From Bremerella volcania (GTDB taxonomy: Bacteria; Planctomycetota; Planctomycetia; Pirellulales; Pirellulaceae), in NCBI RefSeq assembly GCF_007748115.1, contig NZ_CP036289.1, positions 744,001-808,000 on the forward strand: a DNA stretch of 64,000 nucleotides. The letters run 5' to 3'. The position numbers were made by a program, and so were the translations under genes. The first letter of the stretch is position 1. Each line of letters starts with the position of its first letter. The notes beneath the pieces are model-generated. The model had not been told where the DNA came from, ran no database searches, and saw only the letters and a program-made list of their open reading frames with translations. Shown here one piece after another: positions 34,440 through 43,352 of the stretch.

Positions 34440-35759
34440 ATGCTTACTCGTAGAACCATGCTGCAAGCAGTCGCGACTGGTGCCGGCGCCGCACTGGGGC
34501 TTCCTCTGACGGCCCAGCGTCTGGTTGCATCGACGCCAGAAAACACCACGCCGAAGCGTATCATCTTCTTCATGCAGAATCAGGGCTTCGACCCGGCAAC
34601 CTGTATTCCCAAAGGAATCCACAACAGTGGTTCGTTGGCCAATGCAGAATTGCCGGAGCCGATTCGTCCGCTAGAGGCATACAAGGATCGCCTGCACATT
34701 ATCAATGGTCTGCATGGCGTGCATACCAGCCCTTCGCATAGTGCGTTTTTTGGCGCGTTGGGCGGCTACCGCGGGGGGGACGGCGTTCCGCCGAGCGCCG
34801 CGACGATTGACTACGAGTTGAGCAAGGCCTTGCCGCAGACGCTTCTGCCGCATTTATGCATTGGCATGGACTCGATCGAAAACATGACGACCAAGCCGAC
34901 GTTGGCCACTCTCTCTGCAAGTGGTGCCGGTCAACCGATCTTCATGCACTCGAATCCCAATCACCTGTATCAGATGCTGTATGGCAGTATCGCGACCGGC
35001 GATATCCGACTTCAGCACGAGGCCCGCTCGAACGTTTTCAACCAGATCGAAGGCCTGGCCGCCGCAAAGGGCGAGTCGCTTCCCACGGTCGACGGTCAGC
35101 GTTACCAGCAGTTCGTCAACGGATTCCAGGATATCAACGGCCTGCGCGAACGTCTCGACACGGTTTCCGACCATCTGAAGAAGTTCGCGCCTGAGGTTGA
35201 CGAGCGCTATACCAATCCCGAATTCGAAACCGATTGGCATGACGTCTTGTTGGACCTGGGAATCTCGGCGCTCACCTCAGGCATCACGAACACGTTGACG
35301 ATCGGTTCTGGCCGGGGGGAAATCTTCGGCGCTTGGAAGGGACTGGGGATTGAGCAGCAAGGGCATAACCTCGGGCACATGAAGCAGCCTGACAATCCGA
35401 TTTGGATCAAGATCCGCCAGTATAACAGTCGGATGTTGGTGAAAATCGTCGAGTCGTTGGAAAGCGTGCCCGAAGGCAGTGGCACCATGATGGACAATAC
35501 GTTGATCGTCTACACCAGCAACAATGCCGACAGTCAGCACACCCGCGGTGATAACTGGCCGGTCATGTTGCTGGGCAATTTTGACGGTGCGTTCAAGACC
35601 GGTTGCTTCACCCAGATAGACGGTAATCGTCCCATCAACGCGCTCTATACCACGCTACTGCGAGCAGCAGGCGTTACGTGTGATCGCTTCAACATGGATG
35701 GAAAGCTGGCCAAGAAGTTTGATTCCGGTAACGGCCCGCTCAAGGAACTGCTGGCATGA
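34440..35759 (+). CDS. DUF1552 family protein, Tat-exported
   Basis: A 439-residue protein with a twin-arginine leader: [24 protein letters not shown] (residues 2-25). The mature protein opens with [21 protein letters not shown], the typical first strand of DUF1552, and includes [21 protein letters not shown] and [23 protein letters not shown], the latter like the metal-site strand of the alkaline phosphatase superfamily. DUF1552 genes pair with DUF1592-type cytochrome genes in planctomycetes and other bacteria, much as DUF1501 pairs with PSD1, and here the start of the partner overlaps this stop (ATGA). GGAAGGA lies six bases before the ATG. No activity has been established. The 280 bases before it hold the palindrome CGTGATCACG at 34247-34256 but no gene. 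Confidence 0.92.
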   Translation: MLTRRTMLQAVATGAGAALGLPLTAQRLVASTPENTTPKRIIFFMQNQGFDPATCIPKGIHNSGSLANAELPEPIRPLEAYKDRLHIINGLHGVHTSPSHSAFFGALGGYRGGDGVPPSAATIDYELSKALPQTLLPHLCIGMDSIENMTTKPTLATLSASGAGQPIFMHSNPNHLYQMLYGSIATGDIRLQHEARSNVFNQIEGLAAAKGESLPTVDGQRYQQFVNGFQDINGLRERLDTVSDHLKKFAPEVDERYTNPEFETDWHDVLLDLGISALTSGITNTLTIGSGRGEIFGAWKGLGIEQQGHNLGHMKQPDNPIWIKIRQYNSRMLVKIVESLESVPEGSGTMMDNTLIVYTSNNADSQHTRGDNWPVMLLGNFDGAFKTGCFTQIDGNRPINALYTTLLRAAGVTCDRFNMDGKLAKKFDSGNGPLKELLA

Positions 35760-38248
35760 GCAAGTTCGCTTACGCTGGTGCCGCGCTTCTTTGGTGCGGC
35801 CTGTTTGCGGTAGCTAGCGCCGAGACTTATACGCCTGGTCAACGCATTGAAAAAGACTTTCGCGGCTTTGTCAAGCCGCTTCTGGCCACGTACTGTGGGG
35901 ACTGTCACGGAGAGAAAGATCCCGAGGCAAACGAAGGCAATTTTTCGCTATATGATCTAGGTGCTGTCGATGCTGTGAACGCTGACGCCTGGACTTCGGT
36001 TTGGGCACAGGTCACCTTGAAGCAGATGCCTCCCAAGGACATGCTCCAGTTGGAAGTTGTCGAGCGTCTTCAACTCTCGGACTGGATCGTCCAGGAGCTT
36101 GCTCGCGTCTTGAAGGATAAGGGAGGCTTCCAGGCACACCTCGACCCAGAAAAGGGTAACTTTGTTGATCATGATCTGCTATTTGGCCCTTTGCCGAATG
36201 ACATTCAACTGCGTCCTACTTCGTCGCCAGCTCGCATCTGGCGAGTGACGCCTCAAGAGCACATCACGCGGCTAAACGAATTAATCAACAGTGAGCCCAA
36301 GTTTGATCCGGCTAAGCCTGGTCTGCGAACGCATGGGGACGCGGTACCCACCAACCACGGTGGAGAATTGAAGCTTTACTTCGGTGTCGATCGCATCATC
36401 AAGTGGCAAGGTGGTACGGTTGCCTACGCCACGGCGGTCAAGAGCGTTCCAGCCGTGCTTTCCTCGTCGCGAGATCACGGGCTAAAGAACTACCCTCACT
36501 TTTCTACGGTAAACAGCGCCGAAGCCACCCAGATCATCAGCATCGCCGAAGACGTCATACGCTACATGGCTTACGGCCCGCTGAGTATCGCCGAGCCGTA
36601 CCAAATCACTGACGATCCGAATTCCATTCGAGATAAGATGCAGGGGGACCTTCGCGGCCTGCCTACTTCGCTGGTGTACAACACCAAGATCGTGCGTCCC
36701 CTGACGCCGGTCTATGATCTGATGAAAAACGAGGGGGCCGACGAAGTAAGCGTGCGAGCGGCCGTCGATTATCTTTTCGAGGCACTCACCTTTCGTCCTC
36801 CCACGCCACAGGAGTCGGATGCTTATCTGGAGATCGTTCAACAATCGATCGGCAAACTTGGGAAGGAAGATGGAGCCGTCCTTGGACTATCGTCAATCTT
36901 TCTCGATCGCGACGCATTGTTTCGGACCGAACTTGCCGCGGGTAGCGAGCCAGACCAATACGGCCGCGTGATGCTCAGAGATTGGGAGCTAGGTTTAGCC
37001 GTCAATCATGCGTTCAGCTATATCCCACCAGATGAACCGCTGTGCAAGGCAATTGTCGAAGGTCGGATGCGTACCCGAGCCGACGTGAAGCGTGAAGTCG
37101 AGCGGATTTTGGCCGACGACAGCATCCGGAAGCCCCGCATTTTGCAGTTCTTTCGTGACTACTTCGACTACGACCTGGGTGGCTATATCTGTAAAGACAC
37201 CAAAGCCCTGGCCGACACCGGAGTAGCTGGGGGGCAGGGGTACTATCTTTCCATGTTCGATGCGACGGCAAGTACCGATCGCCTGGTCGAATTGATTTTG
37301 GAAGAAGACAAGGATGTCCTGAAGCAATTGTTGACCACGGATAAGGTGATTGCTACCAAGAGTGATAACACGTTTTTCGGAGAGAGACTCAGCCGGCAGG
37401 AAACAGCCAAGTCGATTGCCGAAGCAAAGAAGAGGCACGACGCCGAAATCGAAGCCTGGCGGGAAGCCAATCCTGGAAAAGAGCCTCCCAAGTCACTGAT
37501 TAACAAGCGGGATGACGTGAATCACAAGGTTGCCGAGGCGCAGCTTTCAGGCGAGAAAATTTACGCCCGGGTGGGCCGACGAAGCTTTGGCGCAGGATCG
37601 ATGAAGCCAGAGCGTATCCTCGCCACCGTGACAGAAGGGCAACGACTTGGCATTTTGACGCACCCTAGCTGGCTCGTGTCGCATTCGGATGCCATGGACA
37701 ATCATGCCATTCGCCGTGGCCGATGGGTTTACGAACGGCTGCTGGGTGGCGGAATTCCAGATGTGCCCATCACGGTCGATGCGATGCTGCCGGATGAGCC
37801 TCACAACACACTACGTGAGAGGATGAGAGTAACCCAAGAGTCGTATTGCTGGACGTGCCATCAAAAGATGGACCCGCTCGGGTTGCCATTTGAAATGTAT
37901 AACCATGCCGGACTCTTTCGCAAGACAGAGCTTGAGAAGCCGGTCGATACCTCAGGCGAGATCATCGATTCCGGCGATCCTGAGCTAGACGGTAAGGTTG
38001 CCGATGCGATCGAGATGATCAAGAAAATCGCCGATAGCGAACGTGCCGAACAGGTCTTCGTCCGCCATGCCTTCCGGTTTTGGATGGGGCGCAACGAGAC
38101 CCTGAACGACCGGCCTGTACTTCAGGATGCCTATCGCGCCTACAAGGAAAACGGGGGGAGCATGAAAGCAATGTTGACGTCGCTGCTCACTTCGGACGCG
38201 TTTCTTTACCGCAGCGATATTGATCTCGATGCGAGCCACAGCAATTAG
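35756..38248 (+). CDS. DUF1592/DUF1588/DUF1585-type heme-c protein
   Basis: An 830-residue exported protein with signal peptide [23 protein letters not shown] first c-type heme motif, CGDCH (residues 47-51), lies in an N-terminal cytochrome module of planctomycete type. A second, CWTCH (698-702), lies in the DUF1588/DUF1585 region, in the family signature [18 protein letters not shown]. Between them are DUF1587, DUF1595 and DUF1592-like segments, recognisable from [35 protein letters not shown] and [17 protein letters not shown]. The C terminus ([17 protein letters not shown] and [13 protein letters not shown]) is that of DUF1585. Translationally coupled to the DUF1552 gene. Probably a periplasmic redox protein acting with it; the reaction is unknown. 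Confidence 0.92.
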   Translation: MSKFAYAGAALLWCGLFAVASAETYTPGQRIEKDFRGFVKPLLATYCGDCHGEKDPEANEGNFSLYDLGAVDAVNADAWTSVWAQVTLKQMPPKDMLQLEVVERLQLSDWIVQELARVLKDKGGFQAHLDPEKGNFVDHDLLFGPLPNDIQLRPTSSPARIWRVTPQEHITRLNELINSEPKFDPAKPGLRTHGDAVPTNHGGELKLYFGVDRIIKWQGGTVAYATAVKSVPAVLSSSRDHGLKNYPHFSTVNSAEATQIISIAEDVIRYMAYGPLSIAEPYQITDDPNSIRDKMQGDLRGLPTSLVYNTKIVRPLTPVYDLMKNEGADEVSVRAAVDYLFEALTFRPPTPQESDAYLEIVQQSIGKLGKEDGAVLGLSSIFLDRDALFRTELAAGSEPDQYGRVMLRDWELGLAVNHAFSYIPPDEPLCKAIVEGRMRTRADVKREVERILADDSIRKPRILQFFRDYFDYDLGGYICKDTKALADTGVAGGQGYYLSMFDATASTDRLVELILEEDKDVLKQLLTTDKVIATKSDNTFFGERLSRQETAKSIAEAKKRHDAEIEAWREANPGKEPPKSLINKRDDVNHKVAEAQLSGEKIYARVGRRSFGAGSMKPERILATVTEGQRLGILTHPSWLVSHSDAMDNHAIRRGRWVYERLLGGGIPDVPITVDAMLPDEPHNTLRERMRVTQESYCWTCHQKMDPLGLPFEMYNHAGLFRKTELEKPVDTSGEIIDSGDPELDGKVADAIEMIKKIADSERAEQVFVRHAFRFWMGRNETLNDRPVLQDAYRAYKENGGSMKAMLTSLLTSDAFLYRSDIDLDASHSN

Positions 38249-38278
38249 GATAGAATGGCGAATTGTTGTCTCAGCCAG

Positions 38279-38306
38279 TTGACGAAAAACAATTTAGCGC
38301 TATGAT
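38279..38306 (+). promoter_or_regulatory. Sigma-70-like promoter of the phytochrome operon
   Basis: TTGACG (38279-38284) and TATGAT (38301-38306) are separated by 16 bases, each one base from consensus. They lie in the 131 to 200-base gap between the DUF1592 gene and the heme oxygenase gene, the expected place, and predict transcription from about 38313. This is the best promoter match that I found in the window. Confidence 0.6.
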
Positions 38307-38449
38307 GTGTTTTCTCGGGGGATTTGCTTCTGCGGCTGCGCAATTCTTTACGGATTGAATTGGCCTGTAGGAAGTAGGGCGTGCTTTGGGCACGTTTCGA
38401 TACTCGATTTCTTTCTCTTGCTCGGGTCTCACGAAACCTCCCGTTTTCT

Positions 38450-39070
38450 ATGTCTCCACTTGCCGAAAACAACAACTCGGTCGCTAGTACTGCGCTCAAA
38501 TTGGGGACAGACGACCTCCATCGACTTGTCGAAGAGTCAATCGACTGGCGTGCAAGGCTCGAAGGTCTTAGGGCATACGAACAGTTCTTGGCCACGGTGT
38601 GTTACTTCCTTTCTCCCGCAGATCGGATTGTCGAGCAATACTTCGGTCAGTCAGAGCACTGGTTCAACACTCGCCGCACCGCCGCATGGGCACAATCGGA
38701 CCTGCGCGAGCTGTTCGCCGCACACGGTGGAACAAAGCAGATCGAGTCCTTGGGCAATCAGGCGACGGCAGATGAACTGTACGACTGGGTGAAGGACTCG
38801 GCGGATGCGGCTGGAATTCTTTACGTGCTGGAAGGGTCAACGATGGGAAGCCTGTTTCTTTGCGACCTTGCCTGCTCCAATTTTGATTCTCCAGCCGATG
38901 CTCCGGTGAAGTTTCTTCGTGCCTACGGCAAAGATACCGCTCGTCGTTGGCAGGAAACCAAGCTCTGGCTAGATCGTGTGCTCAGCACGGAAATCGAAAT
39001 CGCAACAGCCGTTAGTGCCGCCCGAAAGATGTTCCAAATCTATGGTGGTCAACTAAGTTGCAAGAAATGA
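38450..39070 (+). CDS. bphO: Biliverdin-producing heme oxygenase (BphO-like)
   Basis: A 206-residue all-helical protein of the heme oxygenase family that opens heme to biliverdin, the phytochrome chromophore. AAGILYVLEGSTMGSLFLCD is the distal-helix signature (the flexible Gly-rich helix over the heme), and LHRLVEESIDWRARLEGLRAYEQFL is the N-terminal helix that carries the candidate proximal histidine. The C terminus AARKMFQIYG is also typical. The gene overlaps the phytochrome gene by four bases. A GTG at 38381, preceded by AGGAAGTAGG, would add 23 residues; I prefer the ATG because those residues do not resemble the family, but the ribosome site argues for the GTG. Function is well supported by its partner. 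Confidence 0.88.
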   Translation: MSPLAENNNSVASTALKLGTDDLHRLVEESIDWRARLEGLRAYEQFLATVCYFLSPADRIVEQYFGQSEHWFNTRRTAAWAQSDLRELFAAHGGTKQIESLGNQATADELYDWVKDSADAAGILYVLEGSTMGSLFLCDLACSNFDSPADAPVKFLRAYGKDTARRWQETKLWLDRVLSTEIEIATAVSAARKMFQIYGGQLSCKK

Positions 39071-41346
39071 CAAATCCTGAGTCACCGAGCAAAAAGCCTG
39101 AAGTCGATCTCACGAATTGTGATCGCGAGCCGATTCACCTGGCTGGTGCTGTACAGCCGCATGGTGCCCTGCTAGCGTTCGAGTTAGCGGGCTTGTCATT
39201 GAAGCACGTTTCGCAGAATGCCGATCAGTGGTTCAAGACCATCCCAGAGATTGGAACGACTGTTTCAAAACTCTTCGATGAAGCGTCGTGCAAGTTATTG
39301 CAGATGGTTGCCACCGGCTTGCGGAATGTCGTGCGTCCTATCAAGCTTCGACCTCGTGTGGGAAACTCCATAGGCCTCTTCTCGGCGGCGGCCCATGTGT
39401 ACCAGGGAACGCTGATCGTTGAGCTCGAGCGATCCGCGGCTGATGGGGATTTAACTGCGAACCTTGGGGAATTGAGTTTGCCGCTTCAACTCACCCGGGC
39501 GAATCAGCGACTGCAGCAAAGCAACGATCTAAAACAACTCTATCAGGTGATCGCTGAGGAGATGCGAGACATTAGTGGCTTCGATCGAGTCATGCTTTAC
39601 CGGTTTGCCGACGACAACCATGGTGAAGTCATCGGCGAGTCGGTCGTCGAAGGAAAAGGATCGTTCCTGGGGCTACATTATCCGGCAACCGACATTCCAG
39701 AACAGGCACGTCGGCTCTACGTTCTCAACACGGTTCGTTCTATCGGTGATGTCAACGCGGAAGCGGTACCGATTCTTCCTGGCTGTCACGCAGACGCGAA
39801 GAGACCACTCGATTTGAGCCTCAGCTGTTTTCGAGCGGTCTCGCCAGTGCATCTAGAGTACCTGCAGAACATGGGTGTCCAGGCCTCGATGTCGATCTCG
39901 ATTGTTATCGATAATCGACTTTGGGGATTGATTGCGTGCCATCACTACACGGCAAAGCCGCTTCGCCTGGAAGAACGCGCCGCATGCGAGATCATGGGGC
40001 TTGTTATTGGGAACTATCTGTCGGCGCGTGAGCAGTCGGAAGTGAATCACGAACGTAGTCGTCGACGTCGGAACTTTCACAACGTGCTTGATCTGATCAC
40101 GCAAAATACAGGCGTTTGGCGGTCGCTCGATGCCATCTGGAGTGAGTTGCGGCAGATCGTCGATTCGAATGGATTAGCGGTCGTCTCAGAGCGAACCGTT
40201 CAGCTGCTTGGCTCAACTCCTCGTACGGGAACGGTTCAAGCGATTGTTCGGAATCTCGAATCGACTCAAGGGGAAGGAACTGGCATCTGGGATACCCATT
40301 GCCTTGCGGACAGTATTCCTGGTTATCCATTGGAACAAGAGAGCAGCGTCTGTGGATGCCTCGCGGTACCGCTTTCCGCTCCCGAGGTCAAATGGCTTCT
40401 GTTCTTCCGGGATGAATTTGTCAGCGAAGTGACCTGGGCCGGCAATCCCGACAAGTCCGCAGTTCCGTCTGAGGATGGATTCAGGCTTTCACCGCGAAAG
40501 TCGTTTGAGCAGTGGAAAACGACCGTTCACCGTCAGTCGAAACGCTGGACGCTGGTCGACCGTGAAATGGCGGAAGAGCTTCGCAGTGGCTTGGTGGAAC
40601 TTCTCAGCTTACGTGCCGCCGAGTTGGTTCGTTTGAACGAAGAGCTTGCGAGCATCAATGCTGATCTCGATTCGTTTGCCTACGCCGCATCGCACGATCT
40701 ACGTGAGCCATTGCGAGGGATCAAGCAGACTGCGTTTCTGCTGCGACGCGAGTTAGGTGTCGAGTTGAATGAGGCAACCGAGGGGCGGTTGGCGACGTTG
40801 TCGAAGCTTGCTTCCCGGATGGACGAATTGATCCAAGGATTACTCAGGCTTTCTCGAGCAGGTCAGGGCAATCTCGAATACGAGAGAGTCGACCTCAAAG
40901 AAGTGGTTGACGAAGCTTTGGAAATGGTTGTTGGTCGACCGACTCCGAGTGGAATCGAGGTCGTGATCGATGGTGATGCGATCCTGTGGGCCGACTATCT
41001 TTGTATCCGTGAGCTTTTTACCAACTTAATAGCGAATGGAATCAAGTATAACCAAAACAACCTAAAGCATTTGAGAATAGGTGTTTGGCAAGACCGAGGC
41101 TCAGGCCACGAGAATCACGCGGTTCTTTACGTTCGGGATAATGGCATAGGAATTGCTGCCGACAATTTGAAAGAAGTCTTTCAGGTGTTTCGCCGCCTCC
41201 ATTTGCCGGAAGAATATGGTGGTGGATCAGGTGCCGGTTTGACGATCTGCCAGAAAATTGTCACGCGTCATGGTGGCAAGATATGGATTGAGTCCGAGCC
41301 AGGGCTAGGTTCGACCATATTTTTTACTCTCGAACAGGTTGGTTAG
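39067..41346 (+). CDS. bphP: Bacteriophytochrome histidine kinase (PAS-GAF-PHY-HisKA-HATPase)
   Basis: A 759-residue red/far-red light sensor. The biliverdin-binding cysteine is C18 in LTNCDREPIHLAGAVQPHG at the start of the PAS domain. GAF-domain pocket motifs are complete: GFDRVMLYRF, LHYPATDIPEQARRLY (PASDIP in most), CFRAVSPVHLEYLQNMGV and LIACHHY. The PHY tongue has WAGNP and SPRKSF (PRxSF). The kinase part has H543 in FAYAASHDLREPL, then NGIKYNQNN, RDNGIGIA and GAGLTICQKIV for ATP. All residues expected for a photoactive, kinase-competent phytochrome are present. The ATG at 39067 overlaps the heme oxygenase stop. A dedicated response regulator follows two bases later. Confidence 0.95.
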   Translation: MTNPESPSKKPEVDLTNCDREPIHLAGAVQPHGALLAFELAGLSLKHVSQNADQWFKTIPEIGTTVSKLFDEASCKLLQMVATGLRNVVRPIKLRPRVGNSIGLFSAAAHVYQGTLIVELERSAADGDLTANLGELSLPLQLTRANQRLQQSNDLKQLYQVIAEEMRDISGFDRVMLYRFADDNHGEVIGESVVEGKGSFLGLHYPATDIPEQARRLYVLNTVRSIGDVNAEAVPILPGCHADAKRPLDLSLSCFRAVSPVHLEYLQNMGVQASMSISIVIDNRLWGLIACHHYTAKPLRLEERAACEIMGLVIGNYLSAREQSEVNHERSRRRRNFHNVLDLITQNTGVWRSLDAIWSELRQIVDSNGLAVVSERTVQLLGSTPRTGTVQAIVRNLESTQGEGTGIWDTHCLADSIPGYPLEQESSVCGCLAVPLSAPEVKWLLFFRDEFVSEVTWAGNPDKSAVPSEDGFRLSPRKSFEQWKTTVHRQSKRWTLVDREMAEELRSGLVELLSLRAAELVRLNEELASINADLDSFAYAASHDLREPLRGIKQTAFLLRRELGVELNEATEGRLATLSKLASRMDELIQGLLRLSRAGQGNLEYERVDLKEVVDEALEMVVGRPTPSGIEVVIDGDAILWADYLCIRELFTNLIANGIKYNQNNLKHLRIGVWQDRGSGHENHAVLYVRDNGIGIAADNLKEVFQVFRRLHLPEEYGGGSGAGLTICQKIVTRHGGKIWIESEPGLGSTIFFTLEQVG

Positions 41347-41348
41347 TC

Positions 41349-41735
41349 ATGTCCCAAGCAATTGTGTGCTTTGTTGAGGATAGTGATCTGGATTACGAAG
41401 TGGGAACAATGGCCATTCGTTTGGCGCATCCCGAAGCGGAAATCGTTCGAGCCAAATGTTGCACCGAGGGTAGAAGGATTATCGAAGAGTTTGTCCCGCA
41501 ACTGATCTTCCTGGATCTCAATCTGACACGCTGCAAGGGATTCGAGTTGCTTACTCATCTAGCCGAATCTTACCCCGAACGGCTTCGTCAAGTTGTCGTA
41601 CTTACGACTTCCTCCAGTCCGAATGATCGCGAGATGGCATTGAAGCTCGGCGCATCCGACTTTTACACAAAGTCTCCCGACCCGGATCAATACTTGTTAA
41701 CCGTTCGCCAAATCGCGTCGAAATTACTGAGCTAG
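41349..41735 (+). CDS. Single-domain response regulator, phytochrome partner (Rcp1-like)
   Basis: A 128-residue receiver domain with no output domain. The acidic pocket is VEDSDLD (near residues 9-15), the phospho-acceptor is D56 in LIFLDLNL, the signalling threonine lies in VVLTTSSSPND and the lysine in FYTKSPD. This form, with a long loop after the acceptor strand, is the Rcp1/CheY-like partner found right after bacteriophytochromes and cyanobacterial phytochromes. It starts two bases after the phytochrome stop. It would take phosphate from H543 of the phytochrome and pass it to an unknown target, possibly the hybrid kinase encoded next. Confidence 0.92.
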   Translation: MSQAIVCFVEDSDLDYEVGTMAIRLAHPEAEIVRAKCCTEGRRIIEEFVPQLIFLDLNLTRCKGFELLTHLAESYPERLRQVVVLTTSSSPNDREMALKLGASDFYTKSPDPDQYLLTVRQIASKLLS

Positions 41736-41747
41736 GCCAGGACTGCT

Positions 41748-43334
41748 TTGAAGTATCATTTTCTTATCATCGACGACTCCGATGTTGATCGTGATGCCGT
41801 CATTTCTGCGCTTCGGAAGGACATGAACAGCCGCTATCGGTTTACTGAAGTGGCTACCGGCACCGAAGGGCTGGCGAAGATCGAATCTCTTAAGTCGGAA
41901 GTCGACCTGGTGATTCTTGATTACCGCTTGCCGGACATGGATGCCCGGCGATTCGTAGAACTTCTTTTGGCAGAATCGAGTATCCCTCCCGTGCCAATCG
42001 TGCTTGTCACGGGAAGCATCGACTCGAGTGCCATAGATACCTCGTTTCTTAAACGCGGCGTTCAGGATTTTTTTGGTAAGTCTCAGATCACCGAACAAAT
42101 TCTCCCGCGTATCGCACGCAACGCGATCGAGCGTCACAAGCTGTTGCTGAAAGTCGTCGAGAGTGAGCGAAGAGCTGAACAGGCCATGACGTTGGCCGAC
42201 CAAGCTAACCGTACCAAGTCACAGTTTCTTACATCGCTGAGCCATGAACTGCGGACGCCATTGACGGCAATCATTGGTTTCGCGGAAATCCTTCAACAGG
42301 ATCTCGGCGCGGATGATGCTCAAAAAATGTTGGCAATGATCTCCAGTAGTGGCGAGCACTTGTTGGAATTGATTAATGATCTTCTCGATATCGCGAAGGT
42401 CGAAGCAGGCACACTTGAGGTTGAGCCTGTGCCGACCGACGTCCGTCGGCTCATTGAAGCCGTTTGCGAGCTTGTGAAGTACCGCGCGACGGCGAACGGA
42501 CTGGATCTGCGTTGGGAGTTGCCTCAGAATTGCCCCAAACCCCTTCGAGTCGATCCGGTTCGGTTGCGGCAGATATTAATCAATTTACTCGGCAACGCCA
42601 TTAAATTTACCGACCAAGGTCGGATCAAATGTGAAGCGGATTACGATTACTCGCAACAGCGGTTAACGATTCGTGTAACCGATACTGGGCCTGGTATTCC
42701 TCCGGAAGTTGTCAGCCGAATCTTCTCTCCCTTTAACCAAGGACCGACGAGTTTGGAGAAGAAGCGAATGGGGATTGGACTGGGCCTTTCGATTAGCCGT
42801 GAATTGGCGACGAAAATGGGCGGCTTCCTGCGACTTCAAGAGACGTCTTCGGACGGCTCGACCTTCGTCATGGAACTTGATGCACCAGAGTGCCTGGAAG
42901 CCCAGGAACACGCTCAATCGGAGCAGAAATCGGTGGATGAGGCGGATCCCAATCTGTGGAATAAACGATCGATTTTGATTGCGGAAGATGTCGAAGCGAA
43001 TCGTTACTTGCTTCAAAAGGTGTTCGCCAGATTAGGCGTTCAACCAGACTTTGCCGAGGACGGCAAGCAAGCGTGCGATATGGTACTCTCCCGCCAGGCC
43101 GAAGATTCCACCTATGACTTGATCATCATGGATATGCAGATGCCCATCATGGATGGATATGAGGCGACCCAGTTCCTCAAATCGAAGAACGTTTCCACCC
43201 CCGTCATTGCCTTAACAGCCGCGGCTCTTAGTGATGACGTCGAGAGATGCCTCTCTTCCGGATGCGATCAGGTACTGGTGAAGCCAGTGAACGTCGCAGA
43301 ACTTCGTTCGCTTTTCATTCGGTACTTCGAGTGA
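41748..43334 (+). CDS. Hybrid histidine kinase: REC-HisKA-HATPase-REC
   Basis: A 528-residue cytosolic kinase with a receiver at each end. The first receiver (about 3-125) has IDDSDVD and acceptor D58 in LVILDYRLPD. The kinase core has H166 in SLSHELRTPLTAIIGF, then NLLGNAIKFT, VTDTGPGIPPEV and GIGLGLSI. The second receiver (about 408-525) has IAEDVEAN, D462 in IIMDMQMPIMDGYEA and the LVKPVN lysine. There is no input domain other than the first receiver, so it is probably switched by phosphorylation of that receiver, plausibly from the upstream phytochrome. The start is TTG with AGGAC upstream; no ATG fits. It closes the four-gene light-sensing operon. Confidence 0.92.
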   Translation: MKYHFLIIDDSDVDRDAVISALRKDMNSRYRFTEVATGTEGLAKIESLKSEVDLVILDYRLPDMDARRFVELLLAESSIPPVPIVLVTGSIDSSAIDTSFLKRGVQDFFGKSQITEQILPRIARNAIERHKLLLKVVESERRAEQAMTLADQANRTKSQFLTSLSHELRTPLTAIIGFAEILQQDLGADDAQKMLAMISSSGEHLLELINDLLDIAKVEAGTLEVEPVPTDVRRLIEAVCELVKYRATANGLDLRWELPQNCPKPLRVDPVRLRQILINLLGNAIKFTDQGRIKCEADYDYSQQRLTIRVTDTGPGIPPEVVSRIFSPFNQGPTSLEKKRMGIGLGLSISRELATKMGGFLRLQETSSDGSTFVMELDAPECLEAQEHAQSEQKSVDEADPNLWNKRSILIAEDVEANRYLLQKVFARLGVQPDFAEDGKQACDMVLSRQAEDSTYDLIIMDMQMPIMDGYEATQFLKSKNVSTPVIALTAAALSDDVERCLSSGCDQVLVKPVNVAELRSLFIRYFE

Positions 43335-43352
43335 TTTCCGCTCGGTAGGCGA

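Noticed and set aside
43335-43352. Terminator between the hybrid kinase and fbp genes
   Set aside because: The 18-base gap between these convergent genes has no inverted repeat.
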